NCBI GenBank assembly: GCA_022425845.1
Contig: JAKMEU010000147.1
Location: forward strand, 1 to 15,598
Reading direction: 5' to 3'
Source of the DNA: Luminiphilus sp.
GTDB lineage: Bacteria; Pseudomonadota; Gammaproteobacteria; Pseudomonadales; Halieaceae
DNA: 15,598 nt
The stretch's first letter is position 1; every line of letters begins with the position of its first letter. Of the stretch, positions 7,105 through 13,946 are shown one piece after another. Under the pieces are notes generated by a model. It made no database searches, was not told the origin of the DNA, and saw only the letters and a program-made list of their open reading frames with translations. The position numbers and the translations under genes were made by a program.

Positions 7105-8130
7105 ATGATAAGTGCACACTATGCCAGGCTGCTTCATCGCGAGTTTTCTTCACGGAAACTGGACGAAGAGGCCTTATTTGCGGGTTGCGCGATCGATTCG
7201 GAGACCCTCTGGAAGCTAAGCAAGCTGGATCCCGAGGACTTTTTACGCTTGCTGGCTAATGCACGTCAGATACTGGGGGATGTGCCAATGGGGTCACTGG
7301 TATCCAATCGCAACCGGCTTGCAACCCTCGGCATGATGGGGGCCGCCATGATGTCAGCCCCCTCCCTGGGGGATGGCCTCCAGGCCATGTCCAGCTATTC
7401 AACGCTGGAGGCCGACTACCTTCATTTCCAGTTATCCGCGGGACGTCGGGCCACACGAATCACCCTGGTGACAGATCGCGATCTGGGGGACTCGCTGCTG
7501 CTTCACGCGGAGGCGGTGTTTTTGCTGCTGCAGGACTACCTGCTGGATCTGGTCGGTAATGCACCCGGACACATTCATTTCCAGATCGCCCACGAGCCGC
7601 CCCATCGCGGCAGCTCGATGACGGCTGTGCTGCAGGGCCCGTTAGCCTTTAACAGCCGATTCACAGGCCTCGAATTCCCAACGGAGTGGCTCACGATTAG
7701 ATCCCCTTACAGCAACCCAGAGGTGTGGCAACTGTCCCGACGCCATCTTGGCGAGCAGCTTCATTTGGCTACCGCGCCAGGCGACGAACCCTATACCCGA
7801 CATTTGCGCAGTGTGCTGCAGGCAAGTCGCCCACCCCTCCCGGATATCAACGAGGTTGCAGAATCTCTGCATCTGTCCCCAAGGACATTGAGTCGGCGGT
7901 TGATGGAGGAGCAAATCACCTTCCGGGAACTGAAACTCCAGGCTGTGCATACCTACGCCAAGGGCATGCTGCTTGAGGGCGCCAGCGTAGAGGCAATCGC
8001 GGCTGAGCTGGGTTATGAAAATGCAGCCAACTTTCGGCGCTCCTTCCGGGCCCTGAACCGCTGCTCACCCAAGGAATGGGTCACCCGGTACCAGAGCGGC
8101 GAAGTGGACCTCAGTCGGGTCGCGCTTTGA
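7105..8130 (+). CDS. AraC-family transcriptional regulator with arabinose-binding-like N-terminal domain
   Basis: A 341-residue cytoplasmic DNA-binding regulator. The N-terminal two thirds (about 20-200) resemble the ligand-sensing domain (Arabinose_bd) of OruR/VirS-like AraC proteins. The C-terminal AraC domain has two helix-turn-helix units: about 249-270 (EVAESLHLSPRTLSRRL) and about 294-315 (VEAIAAELGYENAANFRRSF), followed by the usual FRALNRCSPKEW. The ATG has a G-run (7094-7099) as a weak ribosome binding site. It is transcribed away from the desaturase-ferredoxin-P450 operon with 104 bp between the starts, a typical arrangement for a local activator that senses the pathway substrate. 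Its last 20 bp overlap the end of the convergent SDR gene. The ligand is unknown. Confidence 0.93.
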   Translation: MISAHYARLLHREFSSRKLDEEALFAGCAIDSETLWKLSKLDPEDFLRLLANARQILGDVPMGSLVSNRNRLATLGMMGAAMMSAPSLGDGLQAMSSYSTLEADYLHFQLSAGRRATRITLVTDRDLGDSLLLHAEAVFLLLQDYLLDLVGNAPGHIHFQIAHEPPHRGSSMTAVLQGPLAFNSRFTGLEFPTEWLTIRSPYSNPEVWQLSRRHLGEQLHLATAPGDEPYTRHLRSVLQASRPPLPDINEVAESLHLSPRTLSRRLMEEQITFRELKLQAVHTYAKGMLLEGASVEAIAAELGYENAANFRRSFRALNRCSPKEWVTRYQSGEVDLSRVAL

Positions 8131-8908
8131 TGCGGAACAACCGCCGCGTCAACACCGATTGAAACAGCGGGTCTATCCACCGATAAAGGCGCCCTGAAAT
8201 CACCACAGGCCTGCCCGATTCAACCCCGCGAATACTGTCCCTGACCACCACGTCAGCGCCGTACCAGAGCCACTTGGGCATACCCGCTTTCATGTCGCTG
8301 AGCCCGGCAGTCTCGTGAAAATCCGTATGGGTAAAACCAGGGCAGAGCGCGCTGACATACACCCCCTGCCCCGCCACCGTCAGATTGAGCTCCTCCGACA
8401 AAGCAATGAGGTAGGTCTTGCTAGGGCCGTAATTGCAGCCTCCGGACCTCGGAATACGTCCCGCCACTGAGGCCACGTTGATAACACGACCATAGCCCCG
8501 CGATGCCATTGCGGGAATAAAGCGATGGCAGAGTTCGGCAATCGACAGCATCATCAACTGAAAGAAATCACGTTGTTCGGACCAGTCTCTATCGGTTAGT
8601 AAGTCTGGCCCGGCGATCCCGGCATTGTTGACCAACCAATCAATCTGCAGGCCCTGCTCATGGCAAAACCGCTCGAGTGCAGCCGGAGCATCAGGGTCAC
8701 CAAGATCGGCTGAACAGGTTTGCACCTGTACACCGAACTCAGCATTGAGTTCCACAGCCAGTTGCCGCAGGCGATCCTCACGCCGGGCCACCAGGACCAG
8801 ATTCCAGCCTGCACCAGCCAGCTGCCGGGCAAATTCGGCACCCAATCCGGCTGAAGCGCCGGTAATCAGGGCATACCCCCTGTCCACGCTCCCTTCCTTG
8901 TCAGTCAT
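8111..8908 (-). CDS. Short-chain dehydrogenase/reductase (classical SDR)
   Basis: A 265-residue NAD(P)-dependent oxidoreductase. The Rossmann glycine motif TGASAGLG (17-24), NNAG (94-97), catalytic Ser147 and YxxxK as Tyr160/Lys164 are all present, so it should be active. Arg43 and Arg44 after the second strand (LVARRED) suggest NADP(H). The C-terminal tail (RWIDPLFQSVLTRRLFRIK) is hydrophobic and basic, as in SDRs that work on lipids near membranes. I place the start at the ATG 8908, with GGAGG at 8919-8923 ten nt upstream; a TTG nine bases earlier is too close to that site. The gap to the GST-fold gene is only 5 bp, so the two are translationally linked. The substrate, an alcohol, ketone or aldehyde, is unknown. 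Confidence 0.92.
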   Translation of the reverse strand: MTDKEGSVDRGYALITGASAGLGAEFARQLAGAGWNLVLVARREDRLRQLAVELNAEFGVQVQTCSADLGDPDAPAALERFCHEQGLQIDWLVNNAGIAGPDLLTDRDWSEQRDFFQLMMLSIAELCHRFIPAMASRGYGRVINVASVAGRIPRSGGCNYGPSKTYLIALSEELNLTVAGQGVYVSALCPGFTHTDFHETAGLSDMKAGMPKWLWYGADVVVRDSIRGVESGRPVVISGRLYRWIDPLFQSVLTRRLFRIKARPD

Positions 8909-8913
8909 CGAGT

Positions 8914-9840
8914 TCAAGCCTCCGACAAGGTGTAACCCAGGCGCGGAAAGTGCACATGCAGCAGGCCAAATTTTTCAGTGTGTCGCGCCACAATGAAACG
9001 CTCCGGCGTCGCGGCCACCAGATCTCCGACCACGGGCTCCTGCCCATAATCCTCTGGGCCTATTTGCACCTTCTTGTTCAGGCAGTCGTGCGCCTCAGTG
9101 GGAGGCAGGCCTCGGGGCTCAGACCCCGCTGCAATTTCAAAAGCCTGCTCGGGCGCCAGTTCGGTCCGGGCGCCGTGCCCCGGTAGCAGCATCGCGTCAT
9201 ACCAGCGCTTCAAGTGGACCAGCCTGTCCGGCAATGTGCCGCCCATGAGATCCAGCTTGAATTTAACCGGATGGATCGCCGCAAAATCGGCGTAACCCAC
9301 ACCATCCCCCGACAAAAACGGGCGGTCGGCCAGGGTCATATCAAGTTCATCGAAGAATGCCGCAATCACGGCTTGTGCCTGCTTTCCCGAAGGGGGCTTG
9401 ATAGTGGCGTGTTTCATCATGCCCGATCGATCCTTGAAGAATCGATAGGTTTCCCGAACACCAAATTTGCTCAGCAGAGCCCGTAATATCTTGAGGGGAG
9501 GCTCACTGGTGATGACCGAGAAAAACACATCGCCCTGAGCCCTCGCCACCAGGCCAGCGCAGTCCTCGGTCATCGAATCCGGACGCAGCGCAGCGCGGTC
9601 GGTCAATCGGGCTATCTCCAAAGAAATCAGCGCCGTATCACAAAGTATATCGGCGCCCAGTTGGGCGACAGGGATGCGTCGATAGCCGCCGGTGAGTGGA
9701 TCAAGGTTGGGCCGGGGCGGTATAGCGGGCGACAGCACAGAGCTCCAGGCGAGCCCCGTATGGCCAAACATCAAACGAATTTTTTCAGCGTAAGGCGAAT
9801 CCTCGTAGTGATGCAGTATCCAGTTTCCGTTTTCCGTCAT
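8914..9840 (-). CDS. Glutathione S-transferase-fold protein with C-terminal extension
   Basis: A 308-residue protein. The first 80 residues fit the thioredoxin-like N-terminal GST domain: a first strand ILHHYEDSPYAEKIRLMF with Ser15/Tyr17 near the position of the activating residue, cis-Pro57 in RRIPVAQLG, and a glutathione-contact-like CDTALI (67-72). A helical C-terminal GST domain follows (about 95-220). The last 85 residues, with GPEDYGQEPVVGDLVAATPERFIVAR, lie beyond a normal GST and resemble a small beta domain I cannot name. Genuine glutathione chemistry is therefore plausible but not shown. The ATG at 9840 has GTAGG just upstream. It sits in the DUF3833-DUF3429-GST-SDR operon, 5 bp before the SDR. 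Confidence 0.8.
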   Translation of the reverse strand: MTENGNWILHHYEDSPYAEKIRLMFGHTGLAWSSVLSPAIPPRPNLDPLTGGYRRIPVAQLGADILCDTALISLEIARLTDRAALRPDSMTEDCAGLVARAQGDVFFSVITSEPPLKILRALLSKFGVRETYRFFKDRSGMMKHATIKPPSGKQAQAVIAAFFDELDMTLADRPFLSGDGVGYADFAAIHPVKFKLDLMGGTLPDRLVHLKRWYDAMLLPGHGARTELAPEQAFEIAAGSEPRGLPPTEAHDCLNKKVQIGPEDYGQEPVVGDLVAATPERFIVARHTEKFGLLHVHFPRLGYTLSEA

Positions 9841-9887
9841 GACCTACCCCCCCAGAGAGCTTAAAAGCCCGGTCCAAACCGCCTCGA

Positions 9888-10322
9888 TCAGGCGCTTGCG
9901 ACCTGCAACCCAACAAACAGCAGATGCGCCAGAATGACACCTAGCGTAAGCTGCGCTCGCATCGCAGAGTACCAGTTACCCACCTCATCTGTTCGGCGTT
10001 CGTACCAGAGCAGCGCGATGTAGCCCAGCATTAATAACAGTGCCGCCAGCACCACCTGTGCGGTGAGCAAACTGACGACGGCAAAGATAACCACGCCATT
10101 ACTAACGAGCAAATGCAGGGCTTGCTGTTCGCTGGGCAAGCGACGGGCATAACCCCACACCGCGCCCGACAGAAAACAAAGAATAGCCAGCGAGTAAATA
10201 ATGAAACCCTGGGTCGATAAGGCTCTGGGGTAGTCCTGCAACAACGCCAGCCCTGTGACAAAGAGATAAAACGGGATGAGCCCGGCAAATCCAAGGCCCC
10301 GGGTAATCAGCTGGGACTGCAT
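9888..10322 (-). CDS. DUF3429-family inner-membrane protein
   Basis: A 144-residue membrane protein with about five helices (9-28, 39-59, 68-86, 88-107, 125-142). The signs of DUF3429 are GLIPF near the N-terminus, the YSLAILCFLSGAVWGYA helix, the short loop with WYERR, and the late MRAQLTLGVILAH helix. The family has no established biochemical role that I know of. It starts 16 bp inside the end of the upstream DUF3833 gene, which points to translational coupling, and is followed after 47 bp by the GST-fold gene. Family assignment is from memory of the pattern. Confidence 0.8.
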   Translation of the reverse strand: MQSQLITRGLGFAGLIPFYLFVTGLALLQDYPRALSTQGFIIYSLAILCFLSGAVWGYARRLPSEQQALHLLVSNGVVIFAVVSLLTAQVVLAALLLMLGYIALLWYERRTDEVGNWYSAMRAQLTLGVILAHLLFVGLQVASA

Positions 10323-10849
10323 TCAACGCCAACATCAGGGTGTCGGATAATCGTCAAAAGAATTTCGCCCACGCCAAAGCCAAATTTCTTGAGCTTTGAC
10401 TGGTTAATCAGAACACGCTCACTGACCCGGTACATTCGGTCATCGATATGAACGTCGATGGGGCCATCTTCGAGTTCGATGCGCAGCGTATAGTCGAGAA
10501 AGAATGCGCTGCCCTGCCAGCGGGCCGTGCCGTCGCCGACAACATCGCCCGCGGTGGCCACGTAGGTTGCTTCTTCGCCGGGGGTCAGCGTCCAGACGCG
10601 GCGCTGGGTCTCTCCGTCGTCAAATACAAATGATTCGTCGAGGGTGCCCACTCCCGCACTCCAGCATGCGGTGATGTCGGCACTAAAGTGCCGTGCGACG
10701 CCCCCCTGCCAATCCTTGATGACACCATGGGCGGTCAAAAACCCCGTAAAAAAATCCTCGGGCCGCATCTCAGGTTCGGCGATGCCGTGCTCCTGCAGTC
10801 CCGGCGAACTGCAACCACCCAGCCAGACCATGACGCTGGTTGCCAGCAT
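10307..10849 (-). CDS. DUF3833-family lipoprotein
   Basis: A 180-residue envelope protein from the ATG at 10849, with lipobox LGGC and acylated Cys13. The body matches DUF3833: FFTGFLTAHGVIKDWQG near the start, GTLDESFVFDDG, RRVWTL, the AGDVVG motif, DDRMYRV and the final KFGFGVGEILLTI. Function of the family is unknown; from memory it is often found near lipid-modifying genes in gammaproteobacteria. The start is doubtful. From 10849 the signal peptide is very short and has no positive charge. The next in-frame ATG (10945) supplies basic residues but would read through a textbook terminator (10870-10898). The gene overlaps the DUF3429 start by 16 bp and heads the four-gene operon. Confidence 0.78.
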   Translation of the reverse strand: MLATSVMVWLGGCSSPGLQEHGIAEPEMRPEDFFTGFLTAHGVIKDWQGGVARHFSADITACWSAGVGTLDESFVFDDGETQRRVWTLTPGEEATYVATAGDVVGDGTARWQGSAFFLDYTLRIELEDGPIDVHIDDRMYRVSERVLINQSKLKKFGFGVGEILLTIIRHPDVGVECSPS

Positions 10850-10869
10850 CGCGACAAGGGATTTCGCGC

Positions 10870-10898
10870 AAAAAAAACCCCGGCCACGAGTGCCGGGG
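10870..10898 (-). terminator. Rho-independent terminator just before the DUF3833 start
   Basis: On the - strand CCCCGGC (10892-10898) pairs with GCCGGGG (10878-10884) around a 7-nt loop, followed by eight T (10877-10870). This is a textbook terminator only 20 bp before the ATG at 10849 and 124 bp downstream of the terminator of the big lipoprotein gene. It would end a short transcript started in between, or attenuate DUF3833 transcription. Confidence 0.85.
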
Positions 10899-11021
10899 AA
10901 GGAAAACCATCTGGGGGAAGATGGCTTGAAGCTATTGCAAGACATACTGGGATCAACCTGTGGTCGTTCCAATGCGATTATTACGACCCGGTATTGTTGA
11001 CGGATCACCCGGAACCTGGAC
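10899..11021 (-). ncRNA. Possible small RNA or attenuator leader between two terminators
   Basis: Between two strong - strand terminators lie about 120 bp with no convincing gene. On the - strand it contains CTTG/CAAG pairing around ATAGCT-like sequence (about 10925-10941) and a perfect 6-bp stem (CCATCT 10907-10912, AGATGG 10919-10924), then the terminator at 10870-10898: hairpins in series ending in a T-run, as in many small RNAs. A -10-like TAATAAT occurs on the - strand near 10977-10983, without a clear -35. A transcript is inferred, not shown. Confidence 0.3.
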
Positions 11022-11047
11022 AAAAAAAAGGCGGCCCGCAGGCCGCC
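11022..11047 (-). terminator. Rho-independent terminator of the receptor-lipoprotein operon
   Basis: On the - strand GGCGGCC (11041-11047) pairs with GGCCGCC (11030-11036) around a TGCG loop, followed by eight T (11029-11022). It begins 19 bp after the lipoprotein stop codon. Confidence 0.93.
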
Positions 11048-11066
11048 GTGAAGTCCCACATATTTT

Positions 11067-13895
11067 TCAGTCAAGGGAGCCCGATACCGTCCACCCCGCC
11101 CACCAGGGGTCCGAACCATCCGGGTTGACGGCGCCAATAAACGTAGTGGCGTCAAAGAACGATGGATCAAAGGCCGCCGGGTCATCGGGATCAGAACCGG
11201 GCACGGCCAAAGAAGAGCCCAATGCCTCCCAATCGATGGGATCAAGGCCAGAGGCCTCTGCTGCCTGTGACGCCAGGATTCCATCGAGATCCGCGTCCAT
11301 TGCGAAAATCGTGCCGTTATCCAGATTGACATTGGTATCGGTCAAGCTGCCATGGTTGCCAATACCCGCCGCGCAATCCTGAATCCAGTTGTTAAACACC
11401 AGCGCGGTGCCAACGAGGGCTTCAGAATCAGTACCGTCTACCTCAGCGCACTGGCTCAGGGGTGTGGCATTACCGTCTGCAACGGTAACAACCGTGTTGT
11501 GGAAGAAGCCACCCGAGCCGGCCTTGAAGCGCATGATGTAGTTGCTGTCCTCGGCCTGCTTGTCGGCAATTACCGTCAGGTTGACGATGGTCGGCTTGGA
11601 ATCAAATAAATCCGTACCCTGGGTATCCATCTCAAAGGCTTCACCACCACCGTCACGGGACTGCTTCACAATCACGTACTGTAGGTTGCCCTGATAGCCC
11701 TCATCCCAGTCCACAGAATCATCGAGGTTATTGGTGAATACGCCGTACTTCAGACTGACGGTGCCACCGTAAAACTCAATGCCATCATCAGAGTTGCCCT
11801 CGACCTGAATGTACTCCATGGTCGTGCCGGCGCCGACTCCAATCAGCGAAATGCCGTTGATTTCATTGCCCGGAGCGAACTCGTAACCGCCCTCGGCCAC
11901 GACCACATAGCGCAGCGTGCCTGAACTGTCTGCCGGATCGTAGCCACCCGCAAAACCCGATTCACCTTCGGAATCGATATTGCAGACGGTGCCACCGGGG
12001 GTGCACTCGTTGTGAGGTGCATAACCGTGAAGTATCAAACCACCCCACTCACCGGCGCCACTGATACCGTCATCATCCGAAGAAAAAACGATTGGAGCTG
12101 ACTGGGTACCCATGGCCATAATCTTCGAGCCGCGAGTGATAATCATGTTGGCAAAGGTACCGCTCTTGCCCTTGATCTGAACACCAGACTCAATGGTCAG
12201 GGTCACATTACGTACCGATGACCCATCAGCCAGGTTGCCATCATCGCCCAATTCACCGTTACCATTACCAACGGTGACACGCCCTTCCATCAGATACTCA
12301 ACACCACTGTTAAGGGTGAGGTCCGTAGAAATAGTGGGCGGCAGCCGGCAAACGCCGTTACCCAAGTCATCGGTGCCCGCAGGACAAGTGGCCTCGGGTA
12401 CCTCGGGGTTACCCACAGAGCCCTCAATGGTCCATCCTGCCCACCAGGCATCGTTGGTGGTTGGGTTGACCGCGCCGATAAAGCGTGTGGACTCAAGAAA
12501 GTCCGCATCAGCCACAGATTCCGGGAACGCCTCGTTGATGGCCGCCCAGTCCAGAGCCTCGGCAAGGATCGCCTCAGGTGCGTTGGACGCACCATTGGCC
12601 GTCAGTTGGGCAGGAACCGCGACAATCGAGCCGTTATCGAGATCGACATTAGACCCCGATAGGTTGCCCTGGTCTCCAGTACCTTCGGCGCAATCCTGAA
12701 TCCAATTATTCAAGACCAGTGCCGAACCCACCAGCGCCTCTGAATCGGTGCCGTCTACCTCTACGCACTGGGTCAGCGGGGTGTTGTTACCGTCGGCCAC
12801 CGTCACCACGGTGTTGTGGAAAAAGCCACCGGAGCCGGCTTTGAAGCGCAGTATGTAATTGCTGTCCTCATCCTGCTTGTCAGCAATGATAGTCAGGTTT
12901 GAGACGGTCGGCTTGGACAAGAATAAATCGGTGCCCTGTGTGTCCATCTCAAACGCTTCACCGCCACCATCCCGGGACTGTTTCACAATGATGTACTGCA
13001 GGTTGCCCTGGTAACCCTCATCCCAGTCGACCGAATCATCGAGGTTGTTGGTGAATACGCCATACTTGACGTTCACGGTACCGCCATAAAACTCGATACC
13101 GTCATCAGAATTACCCTCTACCTGGATATATTCCATGGTTGTGCCCGCGCCAACGCCAACGAGAGAGATGCCGTTGATCTCGTCGCCGGGTGCAAACTCA
13201 TAGCCGCCTTCGGCGACCACGACGTACTGCAGAACACCGCTGCTGTCGTCAGCGTCGTAACCGCCAGCAAAGCCGGATTCGCCCTCAGAGTCGATGTTGC
13301 ACACTGAGCCGCCTTCTGCACATTCATTGTGCGGGGCGTAGCCGTGCATGATCAGGCCGCCCCACTCGCCAGCACCGTCAAAGCCTGCATCATCGGAGGA
13401 GAAAATAATCGGTGCGTCTGCCGAACCCATGGCCATCAACTTGGAGCCCCGGGTGATCACCAGATTGGCAAATGTGCCGGTCTGTCCCAGAACGTTCGTG
13501 CCCGCCTCAATGGTCAGGATGACGTTCTGCACCGCTGTGCCATCGGCAAGGTTACCGTCTTCACCCAACTCGCCGTTACCGTTACCGACCGTGACCCGAC
13601 CGGTCATCAGGTAGTCAAAGTCCGCGGTCAGCGTCACATCCTCGGATATCGTGGCGGGCAACTCACAAACGCCGCCCCCGAGATCAGTGGTCGCCCCGGG
13701 ACACTCTGCATCAGGCGGAGGCGTCTCACCACCGTTATCGCCGCCACTGTCCCCCCCTCCATTGTTGGTGCTGTTATCAACCACGCTGTTATTGGGCGCG
13801 TCGATGGTGATCGTCGTATTGTCACCTTCTGAACACCCTGCGAGGCCCACAAAAGCGCCACAGAATAAAAATGCCAACCGAAGTTGCTTGTTCAT
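11067..13895 (-). CDS. Outer-membrane lipoprotein with two tandem 439-residue beta-helix-like units
   Basis: A 942-residue exported lipoprotein. The signal peptide ends in the lipobox LAGC (acylated Cys21, then Ser at +2, fitting outer-membrane sorting). A flexible Asn/Gly/Asp-rich linker covers about 25-64. Two near-identical units follow: residues 65-503 and 504-942. Each has six Cys in matching places (CPG/CPA...VC, NEC...VCN, QC, QDC), probably disulfides, and short repeated strand-turn segments (EINGISLVGVG, TTMEYIQVEG, DDGIEFYGGT, DDSVDWDEGYQG) that suggest a right-handed parallel beta-helix. Acidic DDS/DWDEG turns could bind calcium. Similar single-unit proteins, often annotated only as lipoprotein, accompany TonB-dependent receptors in marine bacteria. 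The gene follows a receptor by 51 bp, so a ligand-capturing surface partner is the likely role. GGAGAG precedes the ATG by 5 nt. Ligand unknown. Confidence 0.88.
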   Translation of the reverse strand: MNKQLRLAFLFCGAFVGLAGCSEGDNTTITIDAPNNSVVDNSTNNGGGDSGGDNGGETPPPDAECPGATTDLGGGVCELPATISEDVTLTADFDYLMTGRVTVGNGNGELGEDGNLADGTAVQNVILTIEAGTNVLGQTGTFANLVITRGSKLMAMGSADAPIIFSSDDAGFDGAGEWGGLIMHGYAPHNECAEGGSVCNIDSEGESGFAGGYDADDSSGVLQYVVVAEGGYEFAPGDEINGISLVGVGAGTTMEYIQVEGNSDDGIEFYGGTVNVKYGVFTNNLDDSVDWDEGYQGNLQYIIVKQSRDGGGEAFEMDTQGTDLFLSKPTVSNLTIIADKQDEDSNYILRFKAGSGGFFHNTVVTVADGNNTPLTQCVEVDGTDSEALVGSALVLNNWIQDCAEGTGDQGNLSGSNVDLDNGSIVAVPAQLTANGASNAPEAILAEALDWAAINEAFPESVADADFLESTRFIGAVNPTTNDAWWAGWTIEGSVGNPEVPEATCPAGTDDLGNGVCRLPPTISTDLTLNSGVEYLMEGRVTVGNGNGELGDDGNLADGSSVRNVTLTIESGVQIKGKSGTFANMIITRGSKIMAMGTQSAPIVFSSDDDGISGAGEWGGLILHGYAPHNECTPGGTVCNIDSEGESGFAGGYDPADSSGTLRYVVVAEGGYEFAPGNEINGISLIGVGAGTTMEYIQVEGNSDDGIEFYGGTVSLKYGVFTNNLDDSVDWDEGYQGNLQYVIVKQSRDGGGEAFEMDTQGTDLFDSKPTIVNLTVIADKQAEDSNYIMRFKAGSGGFFHNTVVTVADGNATPLSQCAEVDGTDSEALVGTALVFNNWIQDCAAGIGNHGSLTDTNVNLDNGTIFAMDADLDGILASQAAEASGLDPIDWEALGSSLAVPGSDPDDPAAFDPSFFDATTFIGAVNPDGSDPWWAGWTVSGSLD
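11070..12386 (-). repeat. Second copy of the 1317-bp coding tandem repeat
   Basis: This encodes residues 504-942 of the lipoprotein. It is in register with the first copy at an offset of 1317 bp: the + strand block starting TCATCCCAGTC occurs at 11701 and at 13018. Differences are mostly at third codon positions. Confidence 0.9.
12387..13703 (-). repeat. First copy of the 1317-bp coding tandem repeat
   Basis: This encodes residues 65-503 of the lipoprotein. Copies are the same total length; small internal differences balance (a short GNPEVPEAT joint at the end of this copy, a similar-sized insertion with GSDPDDPAA inside the other). Confidence 0.9.
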
Positions 13896-13920
13896 TACTG
13901 CTCTCCCTGATGGGTTAGGA

Positions 13921-13933
13921 CTCCCTGCGGGAG
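13921..13933 (-). other. Hairpin in the receptor-lipoprotein gap
   Basis: CTCCC-TGC-GGGAG is a perfect 5-bp stem with a 3-nt loop, 13 bp after the receptor stop, with no T-run. It could protect or process the mRNA so that receptor and lipoprotein are made in different amounts; this is inferred. Confidence 0.35.
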
Positions 13934-13946
13934 CGCCATTTACGGA

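Noticed and set aside
10307..11332. Full 341-residue open frame for the DUF3833 gene
   Set aside because: It would run through both terminators and over the end of the lipoprotein gene; only the part after 10849 (or at most 10945) resembles the family.
11070..13703. The long tandem repeat as a mobile element or CRISPR-like array
   Set aside because: Two in-frame 1317-bp protein-coding copies with no terminal inverted repeats, transposase or spacers; it is an internal gene duplication.
13329..13832. 167-codon + strand frame antisense to the lipoprotein, with a similar one at 12193-12699
   Set aside because: They recur only because the sense sequence is duplicated; the sense frame has signal peptide, motifs and terminator.
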